From positions 62,001 through 126,000 of the forward strand of contig CAMEIX010000004.1 of NCBI GenBank assembly GCA_945919075.1: a DNA stretch of 64,000 nt. The letters run 5' to 3'. Source of the DNA: an uncultured Lachnospiraceae bacterium. GTDB lineage: Bacteria; Bacillota; Clostridia; Lachnospirales; Lachnospiraceae. Below are positions 1 to 8,325 of this stretch, in pieces. Positions within the stretch are counted from its first letter, which is position 1; the number at the start of each line of letters is the position of its first letter. Below the pieces are notes generated by a model. It had not been told where the DNA came from. It searched no databases and worked only from the letters and a program-made list of their open reading frames with translations. Position numbers and translations under genes: made by a program.

Positions 1-196
1 TGTAATACAAATGGCTTTCTAAGGACGGGTCGTCGTCCTCCAGTTCCGGTTTAATGTACTGATTAATCATCTTTTTAATCTTAAAAGGAATCTCTTCCTC
101 GTCAATCAGTTTCCCGTAGGTAAATCTGGCACCGATATAAACATTGGAAAGATCCTGCATAAAATGCTTATAATCCCTATTCTCCGGTTGTGTCAT
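1..196 (-). CDS. Unknown protein, N-terminal part only
   Basis: The first 65 residues of a gene that runs off the left edge of the window. Reading starts at an ATG at 196 (MTQPENRDYKHF...) and stays open to base 1. It contains an acidic DEEE patch and an EDDDP patch and no signal peptide or membrane segment. The start overlaps the end of the sigma-like gene by 20 bases, so the two are probably translationally coupled and co-transcribed. I do not recognise the family, and the catalytic or C-terminal part is outside the window. Confidence 0.7.
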   Translation of the reverse strand, partial: MTQPENRDYKHFMQDLSNVYIGARFTYGKLIDEEEIPFKIKKMINQYIKPELEDDDPSLESHLYY

Positions 197-785
197 TTCC
201 GTTATCCTCTGCGCCCTCAGGCATCTCTTCCCCTTTTTGTTTTGCGTTTTCTTCTATGTAGGTTTCCATGGCATCCATCATCATGCTGCCAATCATACCA
301 TCCGCTTCTTCCGGGCTTTCCAATGCACCCAGCATAGTGACCCCTATGGCGACCGCTACATTTCCCTCGCCAATCAGATCCTCCAAAAGGGCTCCCTGGC
401 CCACATACAGTTTCGCCATATCCACAACCTGCGGCAGGTACATATTACAAAGTTTCTCCTGTGCCATCGTGTCCCCGGCCATTGCCGACATGGTGGCAGC
501 ACGTTTTTCCCCGTCAGTAAAACTCGGCAATGCCTTCAGTTCATCCAGATAAATCTGGAGATACTGTTTTTCTTCACCGGACATATAATCTTCCGGGGCC
601 ACCGCTTCTCCAACGCCGATCTTATGCTGCTTTAAATAATCGTAAACCATCTGAAACTGCTCTTCAGCAAGTTCAAACTCCGCAAAGGTTTCTTCCACCT
701 GCTCCCCGGTCACAATCCCGCCCTGGGCTTTAGCTGTGTCTTTCAGTTCCTGCAGTTTGTCCACAAACAAAAGTTCTTTTTCCAT
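177..785 (-). CDS. Sigma-70-like protein with only regions 1.1, 1.2 and 2.1-2.2
   Basis: A 202-residue acidic protein. Residues about 8-53 resemble sigma region 1.1 (an LKDTAKAQGGIVTGEQVEE-type start). Residues about 60-150 resemble regions 1.2 to 2.2 of group 1 sigma factors: YLDELKALPSFTDGEK matches the usual YLKEI..PLLT.EEE, then come a small-residue helix, an N.YLPQVVDMAKLYVGQG segment and a DLIGEGNVAVAIGV segment. After that the match ends. There is no region 2.3-2.4, 3 or 4, so the promoter-recognition parts are missing, and the tail is acidic. I start it at the ATG at 785 because AAAGGA lies 7 bases upstream; an in-frame TTG two codons earlier is the alternative. The fold assignment is inferred from pattern; the function is unknown. 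Binding to core RNA polymerase is a possibility. Confidence 0.75.
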   Translation of the reverse strand: MEKELLFVDKLQELKDTAKAQGGIVTGEQVEETFAEFELAEEQFQMVYDYLKQHKIGVGEAVAPEDYMSGEEKQYLQIYLDELKALPSFTDGEKRAATMSAMAGDTMAQEKLCNMYLPQVVDMAKLYVGQGALLEDLIGEGNVAVAIGVTMLGALESPEEADGMIGSMMMDAMETYIEENAKQKGEEMPEGAEDNGNDTTGE

Positions 786-808
786 TCCCAATTCCTTTCA
801 GGTAATCA

Positions 809-1747
809 TTATAAAATGTGCTGATGGGTAAACAGATGGTCCTGACAGTACTCATAGTTCCCATTACACTTCGAGCAGAAACGGAACTCCAGTTCCGGGT
901 TGCTCTCCTCGGTTCTTCCGCAGATGGCGCATTTATGCCGTGTTATATTGCGGGTTGGACGTTCCACCTGTCTCTTAAATTCCTGCCGGCGTCTGATCTG
1001 CTTGGGATTTAAGCCAATCCGCTTTCTGGAGGTGAGCCAGAACACTATAAAATTCATAACCGAGAATATGATGCTGCATCGTACAAAGATTGCAAAGTCA
1101 ATATACTGGAGTTGTCCGGCGGTGGTGGCAAAAGGAACTTTTCTGCTTTGTAATACCTCCAGAAACATAACCACACCATAGAAATACCCCAGCCATTTTA
1201 CCTTGATCGGAATGATGAACATCAGCATAACAACGGCATCCGGGAAGGTTGCTGCAAACGCAAGGAAAATAGATAGTGTCACGTAATACGTATTGAAAAA
1301 CGTACTGCCCGCTTTGAATATAATCTCCATGTTTTCGGGATTTGCCAATCCCCACTCTTCAAAAAACAGAAGTTTCACCCCGAAATAGGCCACAAAACTT
1401 CCTACCACGGTAAAAAGAAAGCCCATAAACATATAGACATTGTAGCGATAATCCCCCCAAACCCTTTCCAGAGTTTTGCCGATGGTCCAGTAGAAATAAA
1501 TCATAATCACCGTTGTAAAGATTCCACCATAGGCAGGCGGCATCAGCACCCAGGTAAAGAGCCGCCACACCTGCCCTTGTAGGATTTTGTACGGATTTAA
1601 GGTAAGATAATCCAGAATCGGGGTTCCCGTATAGTACAGAATATAACCGATTAAGTACAGAATAACAATTACGGTGGTCAGATTCGGTATCGCATATTTT
1701 CCATATTTTCTTTCAAATTGATTTGTTGATTTCATATTATTTCCCAT
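809..1747 (-). CDS. Rhomboid-like membrane protein with C-terminal zinc ribbon, probably non-catalytic
   Basis: A 312-residue protein with about six hydrophobic segments between residues 20 and 240 and a cytoplasmic tail. The layout resembles rhomboid/Der1 proteins: a first helix, a loop ending GQVWRLFTWVLMPP, then a WTIGKTLERVWGDYRY segment like the rhomboid LWxFGxxLE region. The GxSG serine motif and the membrane histidine of active rhomboids are not visible; the corresponding stretch reads AFAATFPDAVVM. The last 40 residues carry CAICGR, CSKCNG and CQDH, a probable zinc-binding unit. It lies just upstream of the sigma-like gene (18-base gap to 791), so they may be one operon. A membrane scaffold or client-binding pseudoprotease is the likeliest role; this is inference. 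Confidence 0.7.
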   Translation of the reverse strand: MGNNMKSTNQFERKYGKYAIPNLTTVIVILYLIGYILYYTGTPILDYLTLNPYKILQGQVWRLFTWVLMPPAYGGIFTTVIMIYFYWTIGKTLERVWGDYRYNVYMFMGFLFTVVGSFVAYFGVKLLFFEEWGLANPENMEIIFKAGSTFFNTYYVTLSIFLAFAATFPDAVVMLMFIIPIKVKWLGYFYGVVMFLEVLQSRKVPFATTAGQLQYIDFAIFVRCSIIFSVMNFIVFWLTSRKRIGLNPKQIRRRQEFKRQVERPTRNITRHKCAICGRTEESNPELEFRFCSKCNGNYEYCQDHLFTHQHIL

Positions 1748-1868
1748 ACTTTCATAGTCATTATTACAGATAATCTATTCTATCATCTCGAAATTATAAA
1801 GTAAACCGATACCCAAAGTTTTTATAAACTTTTCATTCTTTACCACTTTTTTCCTTCTCTTTTTTGCG

Positions 1869-1897
1869 TTGCTTTTTGTCTAATTTTGTCGTATAAT
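1869..1897 (+). promoter_or_regulatory. Sigma-A-type promoter of the activase gene
   Basis: A perfect -10 box TATAAT at 1892-1897 with TTGCTT at 1869-1874 as a partial -35, spaced 17 bases apart. It lies about 75 bases upstream of the chosen start codon. The -35 is weak, so strength is uncertain. Confidence 0.6.
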
Positions 1898-1972
1898 CTC
1901 ATATGTATGCGCACCAAGCTGACATACATTACAGGGAATTATCGGAATTCTGTAAGAAAAGGATCTGAACAT

Positions 1973-4900
1973 ATGAAACATACATTAGGAATAGATATTG
2001 GCTCCACAACTGTCAAAATCGCAGTTTTGGACGAACAACATAACATTTTGTTTTCCGACTATGAGAGACATTTTGCAAACATCCGGGAAACACTCTCCAA
2101 TCTTTTGCAAAAGGCCTACCAGAAGCTTGGCAATCTGACCGTACATCCCATGATTACGGGTTCCGGCGGTCTTACACTGGCAAATCATCTGAAAGTGCCC
2201 TTTACCCAGGAAGTGATTGCGGTGGCAACCTCCCTTAAGGAGCTGGCGCCCAAGACCGACGTTGCCATCGAACTTGGCGGTGAAGATGCCAAGATTATCT
2301 ACTTTGAGGGTGGAAATGTGGAACAGCGAATGAACGGTATCTGCGCAGGCGGAACCGGTTCCTTTATTGACCAGATGGCATCCTTAATCCAGACCGATGC
2401 ATCCGGCTTAAATGAGTATGCGAAAAACTACTCCTCTTTATACACCATTGCTGCACGCTGCGGTGTATTTGCCAAAACGGACATCCAGCCTTTAATTAAT
2501 GAAGGTGCAACCAAAGAAGACTTATCCGCTTCCATTTTCCAGGCCGTGGTTAATCAGACCATCTCCGGACTTGCCTGCGGTAAACCGATTCGCGGACACG
2601 TTGCTTTCCTTGGCGGTCCTCTTCACTTTTTGTCCGAATTAAAAGCCGCCTTCATCCGTACCCTGAAATTAGATGATGAGCATATTATCGATTTGGATAA
2701 TTCCCATCTTTTTGCGGCAATCGGCTCTGCGCTGAATGCCAAAGAAGAGGTGTCCTACACCATGGAAGAAATGGTGGATAAGCTTTCCGGCGAAATCAAG
2801 ATGGAATTTGAAGTGGAACGTATGGAGCCATTGTTCGATTCCACAGATGCCTATGAGGCATTTAAGGAGCGCCACGGCAAAAACCACGTGGGCACTAAGG
2901 ACCTTGCATCTTACAAAGGAAATGCCTTTTTAGGTATTGATGCCGGTTCCACCACCACCAAAATTGCACTGGTAGCCGAGGATGGTTCCCTCCTCTACTC
3001 CTTCTACTCAAGCAATGACGGCAGTCCGTTAAGCACGGCAATCCGTTCTATTAAAGAAATTTATTCCCTGCTTCCCGAAGATGTAAAAATCGTTCGCTCC
3101 TGTTCCACAGGATATGGGGAAGCACTGATGAAAGCCGCATTCCTGTTAGATGACGGCGAAGTGGAAACCGTTGCCCACTACTATGCTGCCGCATTCTTTA
3201 ACCCTGCCGTTGACTGCATCCTTGATATCGGCGGTCAGGATATGAAATGCATCAAAATCAAGAACCATACCGTTGACAGTGTACAGCTTAATGAAGCCTG
3301 TTCCTCCGGATGCGGTTCCTTTATTGAAACCTTTGCCAAGTCCCTTAATTATTCTGTTCAGGATTTTGCAAAAGCCGCACTTTTTGCAGAACATCCCATT
3401 GATCTTGGCACCCGTTGTACCGTATTTATGAATTCCAAGGTAAAGCAGGCCCAAAAGGAAGGCGCATCCGTTGCCGATATTTCTGCAGGTCTTGCTTATT
3501 CTGTTATAAAAAATGCACTCTTCAAGGTAATTAAGGTATCCGACGCCACGGAACTGGGCCACAATATAGTTGTACAGGGTGGTACCTTCTACAATGATGC
3601 GGTGTTACGCAGTTTTGAGAAAATTGCCGGATGCGAAGCCATCCGCCCCGACATTGCCGGCATCATGGGTGCTTTCGGTGCTGCCCTGATTGCCAGAGAG
3701 CGTTATGAAGAGGGTTATGAATCCTCCATGCTCTCCTTTGACAAAATATGTGCCCTACAGTTTGAAACCAGCATGGCAAAATGTAAGGGATGCACCAATA
3801 ACTGTCGTCTGACCATCAATAAATTCTCCGGTGGCCGTCAGTACATATCCGGTAACCGCTGCGAACGCGGTCTCGGAAAAACCAAAAATGAAAATCATGT
3901 TCCCAATTTGTTTGATTATAAATTGAAGCGGCTGTTTTCCTATGAGCCTCTTTCTCCCGAAAAGGCAACCAGAGGAAAAGTGGGTATTCCCCGCGTTCTT
4001 AATATGTACGAAAACTATCCCTTCTGGTTCACTTTCTTCACCGAACTGGGATATCAGGTGGTACTTTCCCCTGCGTCAAACCGCCAGATTTATGAACTTG
4101 GTATCGAATCCATTCCCAGCGAATCGGAGTGCTACCCTGCCAAGCTGGCACACGGTCATGTAACCTGGTTGATTAAGCAGAATGTGCCCTTTATTTTCTA
4201 TCCGGCACTTTTCTATGAACGGGATGAAGTAGAAGGAACCAACAATCACTACAACTGTCCGATTGTAACTTCTTATTCCGAAAATATCAAAAACAATGTG
4301 GAAGAAATCGGCCGTGGTGAAGTGGATTTCCGTAATCCCTTCATGTCCTTTAAGAGCGTGGACACCATTTCCTCTTCCCTAATAAAAGCATTCCCGGAAA
4401 TTCCTGCAAAGGAAATCCGTAATGCCATTAAGAAGGCATGGGATGAACAGGCTGCGGCGCGCCTCGATATCCAGAAAAAAGGAGAAGAAACACTTGCCTG
4501 GATGCGGGCCAACAAGAAACGCGGCATCGTGCTTGCCGGTCGTCCTTATCATGTGGACCAGGAAATCAACCATGGTATTCCCGAACTCATTACAAGCTAT
4601 GACATTGCGGTTCTGACGGAGGATTCCATCTCCCATTTAGGTGTACCGGAGCGCCCGTTGATTGTTTCTGACCAGTGGATGTATCATTCCCGCCTTTATG
4701 CAGCGGCAAGTTATGTCAAAACTGTGGATGATCTGGATTTGATCCAGCTTAACTCATTCGGCTGCGGTCTGGATGCCGTGACTACCGATCAGGTCAATGA
4801 CATCCTCTCCGGCTCCGATAAGATTTACACCTGCTTAAAAATTGATGAAGTAAATAACCTGGGTGCAGCCCGTATTCGTATCCGTTCCTTACTTTCCGCA

Positions 4901-6193
4901 ATCCGTGTCAGAGAAAAGGAAAATAAGAAACGTACCGTAAATTCTTCCGCCATTTATAAGGTTCCTTTTACGGAGGAAATGCGCAAAAATTACACCATAC
5001 TCTGTCCCCAGATGTCTCCGATTCACTTTGACATCCTGCAGCCTGCATTTAATGCCTGCGGCTACAATTTTGAAGTCCTGAACAACGATAACAAACATTC
5101 CGTTGACGTTGGTCTTAAATATGTTAATAACGATGCCTGCTATCCTTCTCTTCTGGTAGTTGGACAGATTATGGAAGCACTGCTTTCCGGCAAGTATGAT
5201 TTGGATAAGACTGCCATCATCATGAGCCAGACCGGTGGCGGCTGTCGTGCTACCAACTATGTAGGATTTATCCGCCGTGCCCTCCGCAAGGCCGGCATGG
5301 AGCAGATTCCTGTTATTTCCTTAAATCTTGGCGGTATCGAGAGCAATCCCGGTTTCCACTTAAATGCCGATTTGCTTATGCGTGCTGCATACGGTGCAAC
5401 CTTCGGTGATATCTTTATGCGATGTGTTTATCGAATGCGTCCTTATGAGATTGAGCCGGGCAGTGTGGAAAAGGTACATCAGAAATGGCTGAAAGAAGTA
5501 CAGGATTTTGTTTCCTCAAAACATATGAGTTTCGGAAAGTTTAATAAGATGTGCCGTCAGATTGTAAAAGATTTTGACGCGGTTCCCATTCATGAAGATA
5601 TGAAAAAGCCACGCGTGGGTATTGTAGGTGAAATTCTGGTTAAGTTTTCTCCTGCCGGGAATAACCATCTGGTTGAACTTCTGGAATCTGAAGGTGCGGA
5701 AGCGGTCATGCCCGATTTAATCGACTTTATGCTTTACTGCTTCTACAACCAGATTTATAAGGCAGAAGAACTTGGAATGAGTAAAAAAACAGCCCGTATT
5801 TCTTCCCTCGGTATCTGGGCACTTGAGAAACTGCGCAGTGCGGCTGCAAAGGAACTTTCCAACAGCAAACACTTTACACCACCCGCTCATATCCGTGATC
5901 TGGTGGAATACGCCAAACCCATCGTTTCCATTGGTAACCAGACCGGTGAAGGCTGGTTCCTTACCGGAGAAATGATTGAACTGATTCACTCCGGCGTACC
6001 CAATATCGTATGTTGCCAGCCCTTTGGATGTCTGCCCAACCATGTAGTAGGAAAAGGCGTAATCAAAGAACTTCGTAAGCAGTTCCCCTCATCCAATATC
6101 GTGGCCATCGACTATGACCCCGGTGCCAGCGAAGTAAACCAGTTAAACCGTATTAAACTAATGCTTTCCACTGCGGTAAAGAATTTGGATTAA
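1973..6193 (+). CDS. Tandem 2-hydroxyacyl-CoA dehydratase activase-related ATPase
   Basis: A 1406-residue cytoplasmic protein. Two BadF/HgdC-type ASKHA ATPase domains are joined in one chain, each with its own phosphate loop (GIDIGSTTVKIAV near the N-terminus, GIDAGSTTTKIAL near residue 320). Each has a cysteine-bearing adenosine-loop motif (CAGGTGSFIDQ; CSSGCGSFIET). A DUF2229 region follows, with a cysteine cluster (CKGCTNNCRL...CERG) and a C-terminal part related to dehydratase D-type subunits. In HgdC-like activators the cysteines hold a [4Fe-4S] cluster and ATP drives electron transfer to a dehydratase. No dehydratase subunit is nearby, so the substrate is unknown. I chose the ATG at 1973, giving the N-terminus MKHTLGIDIG, because AAAAGGA lies 9 bases upstream; an in-frame start at 1886 has no such site. 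Confidence 0.9.
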   Translation: MKHTLGIDIGSTTVKIAVLDEQHNILFSDYERHFANIRETLSNLLQKAYQKLGNLTVHPMITGSGGLTLANHLKVPFTQEVIAVATSLKELAPKTDVAIELGGEDAKIIYFEGGNVEQRMNGICAGGTGSFIDQMASLIQTDASGLNEYAKNYSSLYTIAARCGVFAKTDIQPLINEGATKEDLSASIFQAVVNQTISGLACGKPIRGHVAFLGGPLHFLSELKAAFIRTLKLDDEHIIDLDNSHLFAAIGSALNAKEEVSYTMEEMVDKLSGEIKMEFEVERMEPLFDSTDAYEAFKERHGKNHVGTKDLASYKGNAFLGIDAGSTTTKIALVAEDGSLLYSFYSSNDGSPLSTAIRSIKEIYSLLPEDVKIVRSCSTGYGEALMKAAFLLDDGEVETVAHYYAAAFFNPAVDCILDIGGQDMKCIKIKNHTVDSVQLNEACSSGCGSFIETFAKSLNYSVQDFAKAALFAEHPIDLGTRCTVFMNSKVKQAQKEGASVADISAGLAYSVIKNALFKVIKVSDATELGHNIVVQGGTFYNDAVLRSFEKIAGCEAIRPDIAGIMGAFGAALIARERYEEGYESSMLSFDKICALQFETSMAKCKGCTNNCRLTINKFSGGRQYISGNRCERGLGKTKNENHVPNLFDYKLKRLFSYEPLSPEKATRGKVGIPRVLNMYENYPFWFTFFTELGYQVVLSPASNRQIYELGIESIPSESECYPAKLAHGHVTWLIKQNVPFIFYPALFYERDEVEGTNNHYNCPIVTSYSENIKNNVEEIGRGEVDFRNPFMSFKSVDTISSSLIKAFPEIPAKEIRNAIKKAWDEQAAARLDIQKKGEETLAWMRANKKRGIVLAGRPYHVDQEINHGIPELITSYDIAVLTEDSISHLGVPERPLIVSDQWMYHSRLYAAASYVKTVDDLDLIQLNSFGCGLDAVTTDQVNDILSGSDKIYTCLKIDEVNNLGAARIRIRSLLSAIRVREKENKKRTVNSSAIYKVPFTEEMRKNYTILCPQMSPIHFDILQPAFNACGYNFEVLNNDNKHSVDVGLKYVNNDACYPSLLVVGQIMEALLSGKYDLDKTAIIMSQTGGGCRATNYVGFIRRALRKAGMEQIPVISLNLGGIESNPGFHLNADLLMRAAYGATFGDIFMRCVYRMRPYEIEPGSVEKVHQKWLKEVQDFVSSKHMSFGKFNKMCRQIVKDFDAVPIHEDMKKPRVGIVGEILVKFSPAGNNHLVELLESEGAEAVMPDLIDFMLYCFYNQIYKAEELGMSKKTARISSLGIWALEKLRSAAAKELSNSKHFTPPAHIRDLVEYAKPIVSIGNQTGEGWFLTGEMIELIHSGVPNIVCCQPFGCLPNHVVGKGVIKELRKQFPSSNIVAIDYDPGASEVNQLNRIKLMLSTAVKNLD

Positions 6194-6237
6194 ATAAACC
6201 CAGGCTCTGACTCTCGTCAGATGCCTGGGTTTATTTA
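6191..6237. terminator. Bidirectional terminator shared by convergent genes
   Basis: A perfect 15-base inverted repeat, 6191-6205 with 6223-6237 (TAAATAAACCCAGGC and its complement). It is extended inward by TCTGA/TCAGA around a six-base loop. Both outer ends are AT-rich. The stop codons of the activase (6191-6193) and of the opposing gene (6231-6233) both lie inside the stem. Confidence 0.9.
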
Positions 6238-7367
6238 ATCCAGCCCCAGTAAGTACACACATAGGTCAGCATCATATACAGGCTTCTAAGCCAAAGTATC
6301 ACAGCCAGACCGAATACATACCCTTCCATTCGCTTTTCTCGGGCAATAATGTCTTTCAGGTAAGAAATGATAAATGCAAGTAAGAAGAGTACCGTTCCGA
6401 AATAGGCTCTGTCAATAATAACCGGGGATAAAACCAATGCTCCCCAGGTAAGCAATGCTCCAAACAGCAAAAGTCCACGTTCCTTACCGATTTTGATACG
6501 GTAAAAGCCCCTGCCAAATGCAAACACGCATGCCACAATAATAAGAAGTGGAAATAAACTTTCAAAAAGCCCTCTGCACTCCGCATAGCAACGTAGGAAA
6601 ATCCGCCATACAATGCCATAACCCTGCTCTGCATAAGCACCTCGCACAGAATTCCCGGGAGCAATCAGCAAAAGAACACTTCCTGCCAGACAGGCAATAT
6701 TACTAATTAAAATCCAGATATCCACTTTCTTTGTTTCCGCATGATGAATGAGAATAATCATGACGGCTAAAATAAAGACTGTGGGCCCCACATTCTCATT
6801 GCTCCAACCGGCAATAAGACCAAGCGGAATACTTAGCATCTTCAGCCAAAGAGACAGTTTCTCTCCCCGTAGATACCGGAAAAGCAGATACAAATACAGA
6901 AATACAAAAACCGATATGTAAAGATAATTTGCAGTTCCCGACTGCCAGAACAACGCTGCCTCCCACCCCGGAATCAGTGCCGGGAATGCAGATAGTCCAA
7001 GGAACATCATAAGCAGCCCCTTGCCCCCTGCCAATTTACAGATGATAAAAGCAAGCAGGAAGGTAACCATTACATTCCATATATCTGCTATTGTTTCTCC
7101 GGACCAGAGTGTCAACTGTAATATACTATGGCTGATACTTCTGCCGCCCCAGTTAAAATAATGCCAGATCTGACTTTCTACAATATCTCCAACCGATGAT
7201 ACGGCTTTCGTCGTCACCAGATTGGTACTGTACCACAAATCATCTGCAATAAAGGGATATAAGTGATGTGTCAAAAAGGAAACCCCGGCATAAGCTGCCA
7301 TCATTCCAATCAGGACCACTCCCATAATCTTCTGTTTCTTTTCCATTTTATCTTTTGTTCCTATCAT
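6231..7367 (-). CDS. DUF6056-type multi-spanning membrane protein
   Basis: A 378-residue protein with roughly ten hydrophobic helices. After the first helix comes a loop with PFIADDLWYS and later YFNWGGRSISH. Such acidic pairs in the first outer loop are typical of GT-C-fold glycosyltransferases and of DUF6056 proteins, which are thought to act in cell-surface glycan assembly. The substrate cannot be told from the sequence. It is the last gene of the minus-strand run that begins at dinB, 18 bases after metA, and its stop codon is inside the terminator stem. Membrane topology is certain; the enzyme function is inference. Confidence 0.7.
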   Translation of the reverse strand: MIGTKDKMEKKQKIMGVVLIGMMAAYAGVSFLTHHLYPFIADDLWYSTNLVTTKAVSSVGDIVESQIWHYFNWGGRSISHSILQLTLWSGETIADIWNVMVTFLLAFIICKLAGGKGLLMMFLGLSAFPALIPGWEAALFWQSGTANYLYISVFVFLYLYLLFRYLRGEKLSLWLKMLSIPLGLIAGWSNENVGPTVFILAVMIILIHHAETKKVDIWILISNIACLAGSVLLLIAPGNSVRGAYAEQGYGIVWRIFLRCYAECRGLFESLFPLLIIVACVFAFGRGFYRIKIGKERGLLLFGALLTWGALVLSPVIIDRAYFGTVLFLLAFIISYLKDIIAREKRMEGYVFGLAVILWLRSLYMMLTYVCTYWGWIK

Positions 7368-7385
7368 CCATCAACGGGGTATTTC

Positions 7386-8291
7386 TTACAAATCGTAAGG
7401 TGTAACCTGGTACACATAGTAGTTCAGCCAGTTGGAATATAAATTATTACTGTGGGAACGCCATTGAAGCAAAGGCTTCTTTGACGGGTCATCATCCGGA
7501 TAATAATTATACGGAATATGAATGGGCAATCCCTTATTCAAATCCCTCTGATACTCATTGTGAAGGGTATACCGGTCATATTCGGGATGCCCGTTTACAA
7601 AAATCTGTTTTCCATCATTTGCTATCGCCAGAAATACTCCCGCTTCATCCGATTCCGCCAGAACCGTAATCTCCTTGCAGGCATGAATGGCCTCCGCAGG
7701 GGTTTCGGTGTGTCTGGAGTGGGGCGCATAGAAAATATCATCAAAACCTCGTACCAGGGGAACTTTCCTATTGGCTACCCTGTGCGGGTATACACCGAAA
7801 AGTTTTTCGGACAGATGCCGTTTTTGAATTCCATAGTAATGATAAAATGCCGCCTGCGCTCCCCAGCAGATATGTAACGTCGAAGTCACATTGGTCTTGG
7901 ACCATTCCATAATTTCCACTACTTCGTCCCAATAATCCACCTCTTCAAACGTAATATCCTCTACCGGTGCTCCCGTAATAATCAGGCCATCAAATTTCCT
8001 GTCCCTGACCTCATCCAAAGAAGTGTAAAACTTGTTTAAATGATTCGCCGAAGTGTTCAGGGAAATATGGCTTTTCACGTTTAAAAAAGTAACGTCCACC
8101 TGTAAAGGTGTGTTGGAAAATGCTCTCAGAAGCTGTAATTCCGTATCCTGCTTTACCGGCATCAGGTTTAATATACAAACCTGCAAAGGCCGGATATCCT
8201 GATGCATAGCACGATACTCGTCCATCACAAATATATTTTCATTCTCCAAAATCTCCTTTGCAGGAAGATCACTCTGAATCTTAATAGGCAT
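7386..8291 (-). CDS. metA: Homoserine O-acetyltransferase (MetA family)
   Basis: A 301-residue cytosolic enzyme that activates homoserine in methionine synthesis. From the start used here, the catalytic residues fall at the family positions: Cys142 (LHICWGAQ), His235 and Glu237 (VNGHPEYDR). Residue 111 is glutamate (TGAPVED). In the studied MetA proteins Glu111 goes with acetyl-CoA and Gly111 with succinyl-CoA, so this is predicted to be an acetyltransferase despite the usual homoserine O-succinyltransferase label. The start at 8291 (MPIKIQ) has AAAGGAG 8 bases upstream; a longer in-frame reading back to 8456 only overlaps ligA and is discarded. No riboswitch is seen in the 34-base gap to ligA, which fits read-through from the upstream operon. 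Confidence 0.95.
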   Translation of the reverse strand: MPIKIQSDLPAKEILENENIFVMDEYRAMHQDIRPLQVCILNLMPVKQDTELQLLRAFSNTPLQVDVTFLNVKSHISLNTSANHLNKFYTSLDEVRDRKFDGLIITGAPVEDITFEEVDYWDEVVEIMEWSKTNVTSTLHICWGAQAAFYHYYGIQKRHLSEKLFGVYPHRVANRKVPLVRGFDDIFYAPHSRHTETPAEAIHACKEITVLAESDEAGVFLAIANDGKQIFVNGHPEYDRYTLHNEYQRDLNKGLPIHIPYNYYPDDDPSKKPLLQWRSHSNNLYSNWLNYYVYQVTPYDL

Positions 8292-8325
8292 AATAATTCT
8301 CCTTTTGTTGCGACTGCATAAAAAT

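Noticed and set aside
1886..1972. 29-residue N-terminal extension of the activase
   Set aside because: No ribosome site; it includes the promoter region, and the family N-terminus begins at MKHTLGIDIG.
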